Shown here: positions 44,503-53,647 of the stretch, piece after piece
Position numbering within the stretch: position 1 is the first letter of the stretch
Layout of the letters: each line of letters opens with the position of its first letter
Origin: Paracoccaceae bacterium
GTDB taxonomy: Bacteria; Pseudomonadota; Alphaproteobacteria; Rhodobacterales; Rhodobacteraceae
Assembly: GCA_018222585.1 (NCBI GenBank)
Contig: JAAFAB010000002.1
Location: forward strand, 744,001-808,000
Reading direction: 5' to 3'
DNA length: 64,000 bases
Program-made: the position numbers and the translations under genes
Notes under the pieces: model-generated
What the model saw: the letters and a program-made list of their open reading frames with translations, nothing else
The model's database searches: none
What the model was told of the DNA's origin: nothing

Positions 44503-44991
44503 ATGCAGGGATCGCGACCGCAATTCAGCCCCCACATGGACAGCGCGCTGGCCGAGGCGCGCGCCGCCGCCCTGCGCGGCGAGGTGCCCGTGGGCGCGGT
44601 GCTGGTGGCCCCCGATGGCCGCGTCGTGGCCCGGGCCGGCAACCGGACCCGCGAGCTCAGCGATCCCACGGCCCATGCCGAGGTGCTGGCGATCCGCGAC
44701 GCCTGCGCCGCCGCCGGGTCCGAGCGCCTGCCGGGCCATGTGCTCTATGTCACGCTCGAACCCTGTCCCTTCTGCGCCGCCGTCATCTCGGCCGCGCGCA
44801 TCGCCCGGCTGGTCTATGGCGCGGCGGATCCGAAATCGGGTGGCGTCGGGCAGGGGCCGAGGATCTTTTCCCATGCCCAGGCACATCACGTGCCCGAGGT
44901 CATCGACGGCATCGCCGCGCGCGAGGCGGAAGACCTGTTGAAGGCGTTCTTCGCGGCGAGGAGGGGAGGAGGGGGCGCTGCCCCCTCTTGA
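44503..44991 (+). CDS. tadA: tRNA adenosine(34) deaminase TadA
   Basis: TadA converts A34 to inosine in tRNA-Arg(ACG), widening codon reading. The 162-aa product has the zinc deaminase motifs H-A-E in 'DPTAHAEVLAIRDA' and P-C-x-x-C in 'LEPCPFCAAVISAARI', plus 'LVYGAADPKSGGV' typical of TadA. ATG 44503 with AGAAGGG upstream is accepted; the inner ATG before 'DSALAEARAAA' would also preserve the domain. The last codons ('GGGGAAPS') are encoded by the left hairpin of a repeat unit, so the C-terminal tail is probably not under selection as protein. Confidence 0.95.
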   Translation: MQGSRPQFSPHMDSALAEARAAALRGEVPVGAVLVAPDGRVVARAGNRTRELSDPTAHAEVLAIRDACAAAGSERLPGHVLYVTLEPCPFCAAVISAARIARLVYGAADPKSGGVGQGPRIFSHAQAHHVPEVIDGIAAREAEDLLKAFFAARRGGGGAAPS

Positions 44992-45041
44992 GCTCTTGCG
45001 GGCTCAATTCACCCCCGGAGTATTTTCAGCCTGGTGATGGA
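44963..45041. repeat. Single repeat unit overlapping the tadA 3' end, copy F
   Basis: GGGGGCGCTGCCCCC hairpin, then a short variable stretch (TTGAGCTCTTGCGGGCTCAA, itself a hairpin), then CCCCCGGAGTATTTTCAGCCTGGTGATGG. The first hairpin is within the coding sequence of tadA and supplies its stop region. No right-hand unit is visible before prs. Confidence 0.8.
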
Positions 45042-45242
45042 ACAAGAGGTCTGCGGCGAGGGGCGCCTCGGTGAGGCAGCGACGTGGGCTGTGTCGACCG
45101 GGAGGTTGCGGTCTCTCGCGGCGAGGGGATACCGGTAGGGCGTTCGCTGAGGCGTTGGCACTGTCGAAAAGGGCGATCCGGCTGCATTTCGGGGGCGCCT
45201 CGGATGCGCGCGCCCCCGGCGGGCGGGTGACCCCGCCCTGGT
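45042..45242. other. Gap between repeat copy F and prs, with hairpin
   Basis: Apart from the perfect 8-bp stem GGGGGCGC / GCGCCCCC at 45191-45217, which lies downstream of prs on the minus strand and lacks a T-run, I see no gene or signal here. Confidence 0.35.
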
Positions 45243-46259
45243 TCAGCCGCGGAAGAAGCCTTCGTAGATCGGCTCCAGCGTGCCCTGCTCGAAGAGCGAG
45301 CTGACCGAGGTACCGTTCCAGATGTTGAGGATCGCCTGGGCGAACATCGGGGCGGTCGGCAGGACGCGGATCTTGGCGCAATTGGCGACCGCCTCGGTGG
45401 CGGCGATGGAATCGGTGATCACCAGGTTTTCCATCACCGAGTTGGTGATCCGCTGCACCGCCGGGCCCGAGAGGACGCCGTGCGAGATATAGGCGTGCAC
45501 TTCCTTGGCGCCAAAATCCAGCAGCAGCTCGGCCGCCTTGCACAGCGTGCCGGCGGTATCGCACATGTCGTCGACGATCACGCAGATCTTGTCCTTGACC
45601 TCGCCGATGACCGTCATCTCGGCCACTTCGCCCGGCTTCTCACGGCGCTTGTCGACGATCGACAGCGGTGCATTGATCCGCTTGGCCAGTTCGCGCGCCC
45701 GGGCGACGCCGCCGACGTCGGGAGAGACCACCATGATCTCGTCCAGCCGGTCGTGGAACTTTTCCTTGATGTCGAGGGCGAAGATCGGGCTGGCGTAGAG
45801 GTTGTCGACGGGGATGTCGAAGAAGCCCTGGATCTGGGCGGCGTGCAGATCCATGGTCAGGACGCGCTCGACACCGGCCTCGACCAGCATGTTGGCGACC
45901 AGCTTGGCGCTGATCGGGGTGCGGGCCTTGGTGCGGCGGTCCTGGCGGGCGTAACCGAAGTAGGGGATCACGGCGGTGATGCGGCTGGCCGAGGAACGGC
46001 GCAGCGCATCCGTCATGATCAGCAGTTCCATCAGGTTGTCGTTGGCGGGGTTCGAGGTCGACTGGATCACGAACATGTCCTCGCCGCGGACGTTCTCGAA
46101 GACCTCGACGAAGATTTCGCCGTCGTTGAACCGCTCGACGCGGGCATCGACCAGACCGACGTTCATGCCGCGGTGCATCGACATGCGGCGGGCAATCGCC
46201 GTCGCCAGCGGCGTGTTTGAATTGCCCGTAATCAGCTTGGGTTCGATGATGTTCGGCAT
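45243..46259 (-). CDS. prs: Ribose-phosphate pyrophosphokinase (PRPP synthase)
   Basis: This enzyme makes 5-phosphoribosyl-1-pyrophosphate from ribose 5-phosphate and ATP for nucleotide, His and Trp synthesis and for salvage. The 338-aa class I protein shows '[23 protein letters not shown]', the flexible-loop region '[25 protein letters not shown]', '[21 protein letters not shown]' and the PRPP-binding loop '[12 protein letters not shown]'. ATG 46259 was chosen over the track start at 47165, which lies antisense to other genes. PRPP from this enzyme is the co-substrate of Upp encoded at 62.2 kb. Confidence 0.96.
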   Translation of the reverse strand: MPNIIEPKLITGNSNTPLATAIARRMSMHRGMNVGLVDARVERFNDGEIFVEVFENVRGEDMFVIQSTSNPANDNLMELLIMTDALRRSSASRITAVIPYFGYARQDRRTKARTPISAKLVANMLVEAGVERVLTMDLHAAQIQGFFDIPVDNLYASPIFALDIKEKFHDRLDEIMVVSPDVGGVARARELAKRINAPLSIVDKRREKPGEVAEMTVIGEVKDKICVIVDDMCDTAGTLCKAAELLLDFGAKEVHAYISHGVLSGPAVQRITNSVMENLVITDSIAATEAVANCAKIRVLPTAPMFAQAILNIWNGTSVSSLFEQGTLEPIYEGFFRG

Positions 46260-46376
46260 GGGATGTCTCCGGGAGGCAGCGGCCCGCGACGGGCTCGGAA
46301 TGACAGATTCGTGACGTTGATCACCGCTTAGCACCCCGGTAACGTCTTGCCAAACGACACGCCGCGGGAGGGACCC

Positions 46377-46979
46377 ATGAGCCGCAGGATCGACTACTAC
46401 TTCACGACCATTTCGCCCTGGACCTACCTGGCCGGCGACGGGCTGGAACAGATCGCCGCCCGCACCGGCGCCGAGATCCGCTACAAGCCCGTCGACCTGA
46501 TGAAGGTCTTCGCCCAGACCGGTGGGCAGCCCCTGGGAGAGCGGCCCCTGGCCCGGCGCGAGTATCGGATGCAGGAACTGCGCCGTGCCAAGGTCAAGAC
46601 CGGCATGGACCTGGTGCTGGAACCGGCCTTCTTCCCCACCAATCCCGCGCCGTCCTGCTACGCGATCATCGCCGCCGACAAGGCCGGCGGGGGCGACACC
46701 GGCCTGCTGGTGCGCAGCCTGCTGCGCGCCTGCTGGGCGGAAGAGAAGAACATCGCCGAGGACGAGGTGATCCGCGAGGCGCTCTCGGAGGCAGGGTTTG
46801 ACCCCGCCATCGCCGACAGCGGCCTGCTGACCGGCGCCGAGGTCTTCGCCCGCAACACCGAGGACGCGGTGGCCGAGGGGGTCTTCGGCTCTCCCTTCTA
46901 CGTCGTCGACGGGGTCGAGAGGTTCTGGGGCCAGGACCGGCTCGCCGATCTCGAAGCCCATCTGACCGGCCGTCTGTGA
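46377..46979 (+). CDS. 2-hydroxychromene-2-carboxylate isomerase / DsbA-fold oxidoreductase family
   Basis: The 200-aa cytoplasmic protein has a thioredoxin-like fold of the DsbA/HCCA-isomerase family. It opens '[18 protein letters not shown]', where Ser replaces the first Cys of thioredoxins as in HCCA isomerases and kappa-class GSTs. It contains the cis-Pro segment '[21 protein letters not shown]' near the end. These enzymes use glutathione for isomerisation in aromatic degradation, but the substrate in this organism is unknown. ATG 46377 follows GGGAGGG. It is translationally coupled (TGATG) with the alpha/beta hydrolase gene downstream. Confidence 0.85.
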   Translation: MSRRIDYYFTTISPWTYLAGDGLEQIAARTGAEIRYKPVDLMKVFAQTGGQPLGERPLARREYRMQELRRAKVKTGMDLVLEPAFFPTNPAPSCYAIIAADKAGGGDTGLLVRSLLRACWAEEKNIAEDEVIREALSEAGFDPAIADSGLLTGAEVFARNTEDAVAEGVFGSPFYVVDGVERFWGQDRLADLEAHLTGRL

Positions 46980-47815
46980 TGCGGGGAATCGGGCTGCGCA
47001 GCTGGGGGGAGAGCGGGCGCAAGGTGCTAATGCTGCACTGCTCCCTGGCCCATGGCGGGGCTTGGACCGGGGTGGCGCGGGCGCTGGCGGCGCAGGGGAT
47101 GGATCTGCAGGCCCGCGCCATGGACCTGCCCGGCCATGGCCGGAGCGCCGACTGGGATCCGGCACGCAGCTTCCAGCAGCAGGCCCGGGAGATGGCCGAG
47201 GCCGTGATCGCCGACTGGGGCGGCCCGGTCGATGTGCTGGGCCATTCCTTCGGCGCCACCGTAGCCCTGCGGCTGGCGGTGGACCGCCCCGGGCTGGTGC
47301 GGTCGCTCGCGCTCTACGAGCCGGTCTTCTTCACCCCCGCCTTCCGGATGTTCGCCGGGCTGGAAGCCCGTCACGACGCCGAGCTCGCCCCCTACCAGAG
47401 CGCCTGGAAGGCCGGTGACCGCGAGAGCGCGGCGCGGGCCTTCATGGCGACCTGGGGCGACGGCCGCCCCTGGGAGGCCCTGCCGGAGGGCCAGCGGGCG
47501 GCCTTCACCAGCCGCATCCACCTGATCGACGCGATACGGGACACGAATTACGGCGATCCGGCGGGGATGCTGTCGGAGGGCAAGCTGGCGGCGCTGTCCT
47601 GTCCGGTGCTGCTGATGGACGGTGCGGAAAGCCCGGTCTACGTCGCCCGCATCAATGACGTGCTGCAGGCCGAGATGCCCTTTGCCCGGCGCGAGGTCCT
47701 GCCCGGCGCCGCACATATGGGGGTGCTGACCCACCCCGATCAGGTGGCGGCGCGGATCGCGGCCTTCCTCTCGGATGTCGAGGAAACGCCAAGGGAATTT
47801 TCAACCATGGAGTGA
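46979..47815 (+). CDS. Alpha/beta-fold hydrolase
   Basis: The 278-aa protein has the alpha/beta hydrolase pattern: oxyanion region '[11 protein letters not shown]', nucleophile Ser in '[12 protein letters not shown]', a possible acid Asp in '[11 protein letters not shown]' and catalytic His in '[10 protein letters not shown]'. Substrate and pathway are unknown. ATG 46979 overlaps the preceding TGA by one base, which fixes the start. It probably acts with the DsbA-fold isomerase. After its stop lies an unusual AT-rich region with four palindromes before the convergent ltaE. Confidence 0.88.
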   Translation: MRGIGLRSWGESGRKVLMLHCSLAHGGAWTGVARALAAQGMDLQARAMDLPGHGRSADWDPARSFQQQAREMAEAVIADWGGPVDVLGHSFGATVALRLAVDRPGLVRSLALYEPVFFTPAFRMFAGLEARHDAELAPYQSAWKAGDRESAARAFMATWGDGRPWEALPEGQRAAFTSRIHLIDAIRDTNYGDPAGMLSEGKLAALSCPVLLMDGAESPVYVARINDVLQAEMPFARREVLPGAAHMGVLTHPDQVAARIAAFLSDVEETPREFSTME

Positions 47816-47856
47816 TCTTGCGGGTGACCTTGCCGCTTTGCATGCGAAAGCGCCCT

Positions 47857-48035
47857 GCAAGTCATTTGACTTTCTGCCACTTCCGCAAGCGATATCACTT
47901 GCGAGGAGTTCCTCATTTGTAACATTCACAACGTTGCGCAAGTGATTTCGGTTTCACTAAAAACCTGCGCCAGGCTCTCCGGCGCAAGAAAAACGGGGCG
48001 ACATGAAGATCGCCCCGCAAGTGATTTTACTTTCA
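47857..48035. promoter_or_regulatory. Cluster of four operator-like palindromes
   Basis: Four related sites occur in 180 nt: AAGTCATTTGACTT (47859-47872, perfect 6-bp arms), CGCAAGCGATATCACTTGCG (47884-47903, 18 of 20 symmetric), GCGCAAGTGATTTCGGTTTCACTA (47936-47959) and CGCAAGTGATTTTACTTTC (48016-48034). They share a GCAAGT(C/G)AT half-site in both orientations. This looks like a binding array for a dimeric regulator or DNA-organising protein, yet it lies between two convergent genes, where no promoter is expected. The regulator is not identifiable. Confidence 0.55.
47989..48016 (-). terminator. Rho-independent terminator of the ltaE operon
   Basis: Read on the minus strand: GGGGCGA-tcttcatg-TCGCCCC, then GTTTTTCTT. 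A 7-bp perfect stem followed by a T-run lies 30 nt after the ltaE stop. A second hairpin with T-run (GCGCC...GGCGC, AGGTTTTT) lies just beyond at about 47959-47985. Confidence 0.75.
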
Positions 48036-48045
48036 GGGAAACTCT

Positions 48046-49083
48046 CTATCCGCGGGCGATTTCCAGGAAGCGGTCGATTTCCTCGGTGGGCAGGGACCAG
48101 TCGCAGACGAAACGGGCCTGCAGCATCTCCTCGTCGGGTCCCTCCAGATCGCCGTCCAGGTAATAGAGGGCCCCGGCCTCCTTCAGGCGGCGGTGCATCG
48201 CCCGGGGCAGCGCGGCGAAGACGAGGTTGGCCTGGGGCGTTTGCAGGAAGCTGGCACCCAGTTCGGTCAGTCCGGCCGAGAGACGCGCCATGTTGGCATT
48301 GGCGCTGCGCGCCATTTCCAGCCAGAGATCCCCGTCGAGATAGGCCAGCATCTGCGCCGAGAGATAGCGGTGCTTGGAGAACAGATGCGCCCCGCGCTTG
48401 CGCCGCAGCTCGAATTCCCAGGCGTGCCGGGGGTTGAAGAAGATCACCGCCTCGACGCCGAGACAGCCGTTCTTGGTGCCGCCGAAGCTGACCGCATCGA
48501 CGCCCGCGCGCCAGGTCATCTCGGCCGGGGTGCAGCCGAGCGAGACCAGCGCATTGGCGAAACGGGCCCCGTCCAGGTGGGTCGGCTGGCCGGCCCGGGC
48601 GGCAACGGCACTCAGCGCGGCGATCTCCTCGCAGGTGTATATACGTCCCTTTTCAGTGACTTGCGTGATCGACAGCGGACCGGGCTGGGCGGCGTGCACG
48701 GCGATCTTCGCCTCGCTGCCCATGGCGGCGGCCAGAGCGTCCGGGTCCAGCTTGTCGCTGTCGCCGACCGGGGTCAGCTTGCCGGCACCCATGTAGAACT
48801 CGGGCGCATTACACTCGTCTTCATTGATATGGGCGACCGGCGTGCAGAACACCGTCTGCCAGGGCTCGGCCAGGGTCGCCAGCGCGAGCGCGTTCGCGGC
48901 GGTGCCGGTGGCGACCAGGTAGACCGCTGCCTCGGGCGCCTCGAAGATCCCTCGCAGCTTCGCGCGGACCTCCTCCATGATCGGATCGTTGCCATAGGGC
49001 ATGGCATAGCCCTGGTTGGCGTCTGTCACGGCCTCGATCACCTTCGGGTGGGCGGGGCCGGCATTGTCGGATGCAAAGTACAT
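48046..49083 (-). CDS. ltaE: Low-specificity L-threonine aldolase
   Basis: This PLP enzyme cleaves L-threonine or allo-threonine to glycine and acetaldehyde. The 345-aa product has 'MYFASDNAGPAHPKVIEAV', 'ATGTAANALALATL', the Asp in 'THLDGARFANAL' that contacts PLP, and the Schiff-base Lys in 'VSFGGTKNGCLG'. Its ATG overlaps the stop of the upstream ycgN-like gene by one base. The order glyA, ribF, ycgN, ltaE on one strand places two glycine-forming enzymes close together. A clear terminator follows it. Confidence 0.93.
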   Translation of the reverse strand: MYFASDNAGPAHPKVIEAVTDANQGYAMPYGNDPIMEEVRAKLRGIFEAPEAAVYLVATGTAANALALATLAEPWQTVFCTPVAHINEDECNAPEFYMGAGKLTPVGDSDKLDPDALAAAMGSEAKIAVHAAQPGPLSITQVTEKGRIYTCEEIAALSAVAARAGQPTHLDGARFANALVSLGCTPAEMTWRAGVDAVSFGGTKNGCLGVEAVIFFNPRHAWEFELRRKRGAHLFSKHRYLSAQMLAYLDGDLWLEMARSANANMARLSAGLTELGASFLQTPQANLVFAALPRAMHRRLKEAGALYYLDGDLEGPDEEMLQARFVCDWSLPTEEIDRFLEIARG

Positions 49084-49556
49084 CAGAGTGGTTCCTCTAT
49101 GATGTGGTCCTCCCAGTCGTCGTCATCCACCTCGAACTCGGGCACCGTCATCCCGCGCACCGAGATCCCGGCCTCGTGGACCGAGTTCGGATCGCCGGAA
49201 ATCAGGGGATGCCAGTCGTATAGCGGACGACCTTCATGCATCAGCCGGTAGGCGCAGGTCTGGGGCATCCAGTACATGTGGCTGTCCAGGGTCTTCAGCT
49301 GCAGGGTGATGCATTCCGGCACGAACTGATGCCGGATCGGATATTGCGAACAGAGGCAGGTGGCGTCATCGAGCAGGCGACAGGCGACACGGGTCAGGGC
49401 GACCTCGCCCGTCTCCTCGTCCTCCAGCTTGTTCAGGCAGCATTTGCCGCAACCGTCACAGAGCGCCTCCCACTCCTTGCGGGTCATGCGCGACAGGGGC
49501 ACGGTTTCCCAGAAGCGGTCACGCAGGCCGTCGCGGGGGATCGCGTCGTTGCTCAC
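49083..49556 (-). CDS. ycgN: YcgN/UPF0260 cysteine-cluster protein
   Basis: The 157-aa cytoplasmic protein has the conserved Cys pattern 'CDGCGKCCLNKLEDEETGEVALTRVACRLLDD' followed by 'CLCSQYPIRHQFVPECI' and 'WMPQTCAYR', likely binding zinc or an iron-sulfur cluster. The family is widespread in proteobacteria and its function is unknown. It overlaps ribF at its start (ATGA) and ltaE at its end (TGATG), so it is translationally linked to both. The acidic C terminus ('FEVDDDDWEDH') is typical. Confidence 0.9.
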   Translation of the reverse strand: MSNDAIPRDGLRDRFWETVPLSRMTRKEWEALCDGCGKCCLNKLEDEETGEVALTRVACRLLDDATCLCSQYPIRHQFVPECITLQLKTLDSHMYWMPQTCAYRLMHEGRPLYDWHPLISGDPNSVHEAGISVRGMTVPEFEVDDDDWEDHIIEEPL

Positions 49557-50491
49557 AGTGCCTCCAGAATGGTCCGGGCCTGCACGCAGTCCTGGTCCAT
49601 CTGCGCGATCAGGGCATTGATATCAGAGAATTTTTCTTCGGGCCGCAGGAAGTCGACCAGCCCGACCGAGACCTCGGCGCCGTAAAGGTCGCCGCGGAAA
49701 TCGAAGAGGTATGTCTCGATATTGGGGACCTCGCCGCCGAAGGTCGGGCGCAGGCCAAGCGAGGCGGCGCCGTGGTAGCGTCCGGCATGGGGGCCGGTCA
49801 GCACATCGACCAGCACCGCGTAGACGCCGAAGCGCGGGTGGTGCAGATCGGTCAGCGCCATGTTCGCGGTCGGGAAGCCGAGGTCGCGGCCGCGCTGGTC
49901 GCCGCGGATCACCGTGCCCTCGATGCGATGCCAGTGTCCAAGCATGGCCGCGGCGGCGCGGGGCTGGCCCTCGGACAGCGCCTGCCGGATCGCGGTCGAG
50001 GAAATTTCCTGATCACCTTTTTCCAAAAGCTGCGCTACGGAGACGCCGAAATCGAATGACTTGCCGAATTCTTGCAGATCTTCAACATTTCCGGCCCGCT
50101 TCGCGCCAAAGTGGAAATCCGCGCCCACGACCACATGCCGTGCGCCCAGACCCTGCGAGAGGACCCCCCGGGCGAAGCCCTCGGGTGTCAGTGCGGCGAG
50201 GGCGGAAGTGAAGCTGAGTTCATAGAGGATGTCCACGCCCAGCTTTTCCAGCCGATGCGCGCGCGCGGCGGCATTGGTCAGGCGGAAAGGCGGGGAGTCG
50301 GGGGCGAAGAACTGACGCGGATGCGGTTCGAAGGTCATCACGCCGAGGGGCGCCGAGAGCCGCTGCGCCTCGCCGCGGGCGATGTCCAGCACCGCCTGGT
50401 GTCCCAGGTGGATGCCATCGAAATTGCCGATCGCCACGACGGCGCCGCGCTCGGCTTCGGAAACGAACTGGTAGTCCCGGACGGTCTTCAT
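49553..50491 (-). CDS. ribF: Bifunctional riboflavin kinase / FAD synthetase
   Basis: RibF phosphorylates riboflavin to FMN and adenylylates FMN to FAD. The 312-aa product has the N-terminal FAD synthetase nucleotidyltransferase domain ('AIGNFDGIHLGHQAVL' with the HxGH-type motif, and 'ISSTAIRQAL') and the C-terminal riboflavin kinase domain ('RGDQRGRDLGFPTANM', 'YHGAASLGLRPTFGG', 'IETYLFDFRGDLYG'). Length and order are standard. The start ATG 50491 matches the family N-terminus. It is 67 nt downstream of glyA and overlaps ycgN. Confidence 0.96.
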   Translation of the reverse strand: MKTVRDYQFVSEAERGAVVAIGNFDGIHLGHQAVLDIARGEAQRLSAPLGVMTFEPHPRQFFAPDSPPFRLTNAAARAHRLEKLGVDILYELSFTSALAALTPEGFARGVLSQGLGARHVVVGADFHFGAKRAGNVEDLQEFGKSFDFGVSVAQLLEKGDQEISSTAIRQALSEGQPRAAAAMLGHWHRIEGTVIRGDQRGRDLGFPTANMALTDLHHPRFGVYAVLVDVLTGPHAGRYHGAASLGLRPTFGGEVPNIETYLFDFRGDLYGAEVSVGLVDFLRPEEKFSDINALIAQMDQDCVQARTILEAL

Positions 50492-50558
50492 GGGCTTGGC
50501 CTACTCCCACCGGCAGGGCGTGGCAAGGGGCGCCGCCATGGACGCCCCCGCCGCAGGA

Positions 50559-51842
50559 TCACATCCCGGCGTAAAGCGGGAACTTCTCGCACAGCGCCTC
50601 GACCTCGGCCTTCACCTTGGCCTCGACCTCACCGTTGCCTTCCTCGCCGTTGGCGGCCAGGCCATCGACCACTTCGACGATCCAGTCGGCGATCTGGCGG
50701 AATTCGGCCTCGCCGAAACCGCGCGTGGTGCCGGCTGGGGCACCAAGGCGGATGCCGCTGGTGACAAAGGGTTTTTCCGGGTCAAACGGCACGCCGTTCT
50801 TGTTGCAGGTGATGTGCGCGCGGCCCAGGGCGGCCTCGGCGGCCTTGCCGGTCACGCCCTTGGGGCGCAGGTCTGCAAGGCAGAGGTGGTTGTCGGTGCC
50901 GCCCGAAACCACGTTGATGCCGCCCTTCATCAGCTGGTCGGCCATGGCCTGCGCGTTCTTTACCACGTTGGCGGCGTAGTCCTTGAACTCGGGGCGCAGC
51001 GCCTCGCCGAAGGCCACGGCCTTGGCGGCGATGACATGCATCAGCGGGCCCCCCTGCAGACCGGGGAAGACGGCCGAATTGATCTTCTTGGCGATATCCG
51101 CGTCGTTGGTCAGGATCATGCCGCCACGGGGGCCGCGCAGCGACTTGTGGGTGGTGGTGGTGACCACATGGGCATGGGGCAGGGGCGAGGGGTGCTGACC
51201 GCCGGCGACCAGGCCCGCGATATGGGCCATGTCGACCATCAGGTAGGCGCCGACCTCATCCGCGATCTCGCGGAACTTGGCCCAGTCCCAGACGCGGGAA
51301 TAGGCGGTGCCGCCGGCGACGATCAGCTTGGGCTTGTTCTCCAGGGCGCTCTCGCGGATGGCGTCCATGTCAAGCAATTCATCTTGCTTTCGAACGCCGT
51401 AGGAGACGACGTTGAACCACTTGCCGGACATGTTGACCGGGCTGCCGTGGGTCAGGTGACCGCCGGAGTTCAGGTCGAGACCCATGAAGGTGTCGCCCGG
51501 CTGCAGGAGCGCCAGGAAGACCGCCTGGTTCATCTGGCTGCCCGAGTTGGGCTGCACGTTGGCGAAACCGCAGCTGAACAGCTCTTTCGCTCGCTCGATC
51601 GCCAGCTCTTCGGCGATGTCGACGTACTGGCAGCCACCGTAATAGCGCTTGCCCGGGTAGCCCTCGGCGTACTTGTTGGTCATGACCGAGCCCTGCGCCT
51701 GAAGCACGGCCAGGCTGACGATGTTCTCCGAGGCGATCAGCTCGATCTCGTTGCGCTGGCGACCCAGCTCCTTGGTGATCGCGCCGAAGATCTCGGGGTC
51801 GCGGGACGTGAGTGCTTCGGTGAAAAAGCCGGTGTCGGTCAT
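50559..51842 (-). CDS. glyA: Serine hydroxymethyltransferase
   Basis: GlyA converts serine and tetrahydrofolate to glycine and methylene-THF, the main source of one-carbon units. The 427-aa PLP protein includes '[38 protein letters not shown]', '[13 protein letters not shown]' and the PLP Lys in '[19 protein letters not shown]'. Length is typical. AGGAGTG (minus strand) precedes the start. The region upstream is shared with the divergent nadK, and I see no glycine riboswitch there. It is the first gene of the run glyA-ribF-ycgN-ltaE. Confidence 0.97.
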   Translation of the reverse strand: MTDTGFFTEALTSRDPEIFGAITKELGRQRNEIELIASENIVSLAVLQAQGSVMTNKYAEGYPGKRYYGGCQYVDIAEELAIERAKELFSCGFANVQPNSGSQMNQAVFLALLQPGDTFMGLDLNSGGHLTHGSPVNMSGKWFNVVSYGVRKQDELLDMDAIRESALENKPKLIVAGGTAYSRVWDWAKFREIADEVGAYLMVDMAHIAGLVAGGQHPSPLPHAHVVTTTTHKSLRGPRGGMILTNDADIAKKINSAVFPGLQGGPLMHVIAAKAVAFGEALRPEFKDYAANVVKNAQAMADQLMKGGINVVSGGTDNHLCLADLRPKGVTGKAAEAALGRAHITCNKNGVPFDPEKPFVTSGIRLGAPAGTTRGFGEAEFRQIADWIVEVVDGLAANGEEGNGEVEAKVKAEVEALCEKFPLYAGM

Positions 51843-52063
51843 GAGACATCACTCCTTGGGCTGCATTTGGCCGCTAGTTAGCGCGTTGGCCGCAGGGTCG
51901 GAAGGCCCCAAATCGTCATGATGATCATGAAAAGCGGCGTTGCGGGCGGTTTGCCGGGCGGGGCTGGTGCCCTGCGGGGATTTGTGCTTGTTTCGGAACC
52001 GGATGGGAGCTTTCGGAAACCGGCGGGTCGGGCCGGGCCGGGGCGCGGCGGAGACGAGGGCAG

Positions 52064-52828
52064 ATGAGCATCAAGATCGCGTTTACTGCCAGCCGGGGTC
52101 AGAGCGCCCAGGCGGCCCGCAAGGCCCTGTCACAACGCTACGGTTCGGTGCCCGAAGCCGAGGCCGACGTGATCGTGGCGCTTGGTGGGGACGGCTTCAT
52201 GCTGGCGACGTTGCACCGCACCCAGGCGCTCGCGGTGCCGGTCTATGGCATGAACCGCGGCACCGTCGGCTTCCTGATGAATGAATTCACCGAAGATGAT
52301 TTGGTTCAACGCCTCGAAGGCGCCGAGGAAGAGGTCATCAGCCCGCTGCACATGCGCGCCACGCGCGCCGACGGGAAGGTGCAGGAAGCCCTTGCAATCA
52401 ATGAGGTTTCCCTGCTGCGCGCCGGCCCGCAGGCGGCCAAGCTGCGGATCTCTGTCGACGGGCGGGTGCGGATGGACGAACTGGTCTGCGACGGGGCATT
52501 GATCTCGACCCCGGCCGGCTCGACCGCTTACAACTACTCGGCCCATGGACCGATCCTGCCGATCGGCTCGGATGTGCTGGCGCTGACCGCCATCGCCCCC
52601 TTCCGCCCCCGCCGCTGGCGCGGGGCACTTCTGCCGAAGGAAGCGGTGATCCGTTTCGACGTGCTGGAGCCCGAGAAGCGGCCGATCATGGCCGATGCGG
52701 ACAGCCGCCGCTCGGTCTCCAACGTGCTGTCGGTCGAGGTCGCCTCAAACCCCGCGATGGCGCATCGCATCCTCTTCGATCCGGGGCACGGGCTGGAGGA
52801 GCGCCTGATCCGCGAGCAATTCGTGTGA
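52064..52828 (+). CDS. nadK: NAD kinase
   Basis: NadK phosphorylates NAD to NADP. The 254-aa protein has '[16 protein letters not shown]' (the GGDG motif), '[13 protein letters not shown]', 'ALAINEVSL' (conserved N-E) and '[19 protein letters not shown]', all diagnostic. ATG 52064 is preceded by GGAGACGAGGGCAG. Its TGA overlaps the GTG start of the next gene by four bases. It is divergent from glyA with 221 nt between starts. Confidence 0.96.
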   Translation: MSIKIAFTASRGQSAQAARKALSQRYGSVPEAEADVIVALGGDGFMLATLHRTQALAVPVYGMNRGTVGFLMNEFTEDDLVQRLEGAEEEVISPLHMRATRADGKVQEALAINEVSLLRAGPQAAKLRISVDGRVRMDELVCDGALISTPAGSTAYNYSAHGPILPIGSDVLALTAIAPFRPRRWRGALLPKEAVIRFDVLEPEKRPIMADADSRRSVSNVLSVEVASNPAMAHRILFDPGHGLEERLIREQFV

Positions 52829-53298
52829 TCCGGCTCCGTTCCCTGCAGCCTGGTGACCTGGGCTGGATCGTCGAGGCGCAGACCCGCCTCTATGTGACCG
52901 AACTGGGCTGGTCCGGGGGGATGGAGGCGACATTGCTGCAGGTTGCGCAGGAATTCGCCGCCCGCGACGACGCGGGGCAGGCGGGCTGGGTGGCCGAGGG
53001 GCCAGAGGGGCGCCTGGGCGCCGTTCTGGCCATGCGCGGCCCCGGCGAGGCGGCGCAGCTCCGCCTGCTGCACGTCGAGAAAGCCGCGCGCGGCCAAGGG
53101 GTTGGCGGATTGCTCGTTGACGAGGTCCTGCAATTCTGTCGCGCCGCGGGCTACCCTTCGATCATGCTGGAAACCAAGGATGTCCTGGCTCCGGCCCATG
53201 CGCTCTACCGCTCGCGGGGCTTCGCGCTGACCGAGCAGCGCCCGCAATCCGCCTATGGACGGCAGATGCACGAGCAGATCTGGTCCCGCGCGCTCTGA
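52825..53298 (+). CDS. GNAT-family N-acetyltransferase
   Basis: The 157-aa protein has the GNAT acetyl-CoA binding pattern: beta-strand '[34 protein letters not shown]' with the R-G-x-G-x-G loop, then '[26 protein letters not shown]' near the end. The acceptor cannot be predicted; some relatives are fused or linked to MarR regulators. It begins with GTG overlapping the nadK stop (GTGA), so it is coupled to nadK. Confidence 0.88.
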   Translation: MIRLRSLQPGDLGWIVEAQTRLYVTELGWSGGMEATLLQVAQEFAARDDAGQAGWVAEGPEGRLGAVLAMRGPGEAAQLRLLHVEKAARGQGVGGLLVDEVLQFCRAAGYPSIMLETKDVLAPAHALYRSRGFALTEQRPQSAYGRQMHEQIWSRAL

Positions 53299-53303
53299 GC
53301 CCG

Positions 53304-53328
53304 GGAACTTCCGCGCTTCCGGGGTGTT
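53304..53328 (+). promoter_or_regulatory. Candidate EcfG-type general stress promoter for csbD
   Basis: GGAAC at 53304-53308 is separated by 17 nt from GTT at 53326-53328, matching the -35 and -10 core of alphaproteobacterial EcfG promoters. It lies 54 nt before the csbD ATG. CsbD proteins are often in general stress regulons. Not all Rhodobacterales have EcfG, so this needs the sigma factor to be present. Confidence 0.4.
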
Positions 53329-53381
53329 TTCAGGGTGCCGGATGCGCGACGTATCCGGATCATGCCCGAAAGGAGGACCCG

Positions 53382-53579
53382 ATGAACTGGGATCGTATCG
53401 AAGGCAACTGGAAGCAGGTCAAAGGCGAAGCGATTGCCCAATGGGGCAAGCTGACCGATGACGACGTGGATGTGATCGACGGCCGCCGTGAGCAGCTGGT
53501 CGGCAAGATCCAGGAACGCTACGGCATCGCCAAGGACGAAGCCGAAGCACAGGTGCGGGACTTCGAACAGAAGTACTGA
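53382..53579 (+). CDS. csbD: CsbD family stress protein
   Basis: This 65-aa soluble protein has the CsbD signature 'MNWDRIEGNWKQVKGEAIAQWGKLTDDDVDVI' and the C-terminal 'GKIQERYGIAKDEAEAQVRDFEQ'. CsbD proteins are induced by general stress in many bacteria; the molecular function is unknown. ATG 53382 has a strong GAAAGGAGG site. The gene is a single unit with a candidate stress promoter upstream and a good terminator downstream. Confidence 0.93.
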   Translation: MNWDRIEGNWKQVKGEAIAQWGKLTDDDVDVIDGRREQLVGKIQERYGIAKDEAEAQVRDFEQKY

Positions 53580-53599
53580 CACCCCGTGGGAATGAGAGA

Positions 53600-53625
53600 A
53601 AGGGCGGCTGTGGGGCCGCCCTTTT
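53600..53625 (+). terminator. Rho-independent terminator after csbD
   Basis: AAGGGCGGC-tgtggg-GCCGCCCTT followed by TTCCTTT. A perfect 9-bp stem lies 20 nt after the csbD stop, and it may also serve the convergent prpE transcript. Confidence 0.85.
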
Positions 53626-53647
53626 CCTTTGTGCACAAGAGGGTGTT

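Noticed and set aside
51843-52063. Glycine riboswitch upstream of glyA
   Set aside because: The 221-nt divergent region shows none of the conserved glycine aptamer segments I would expect.
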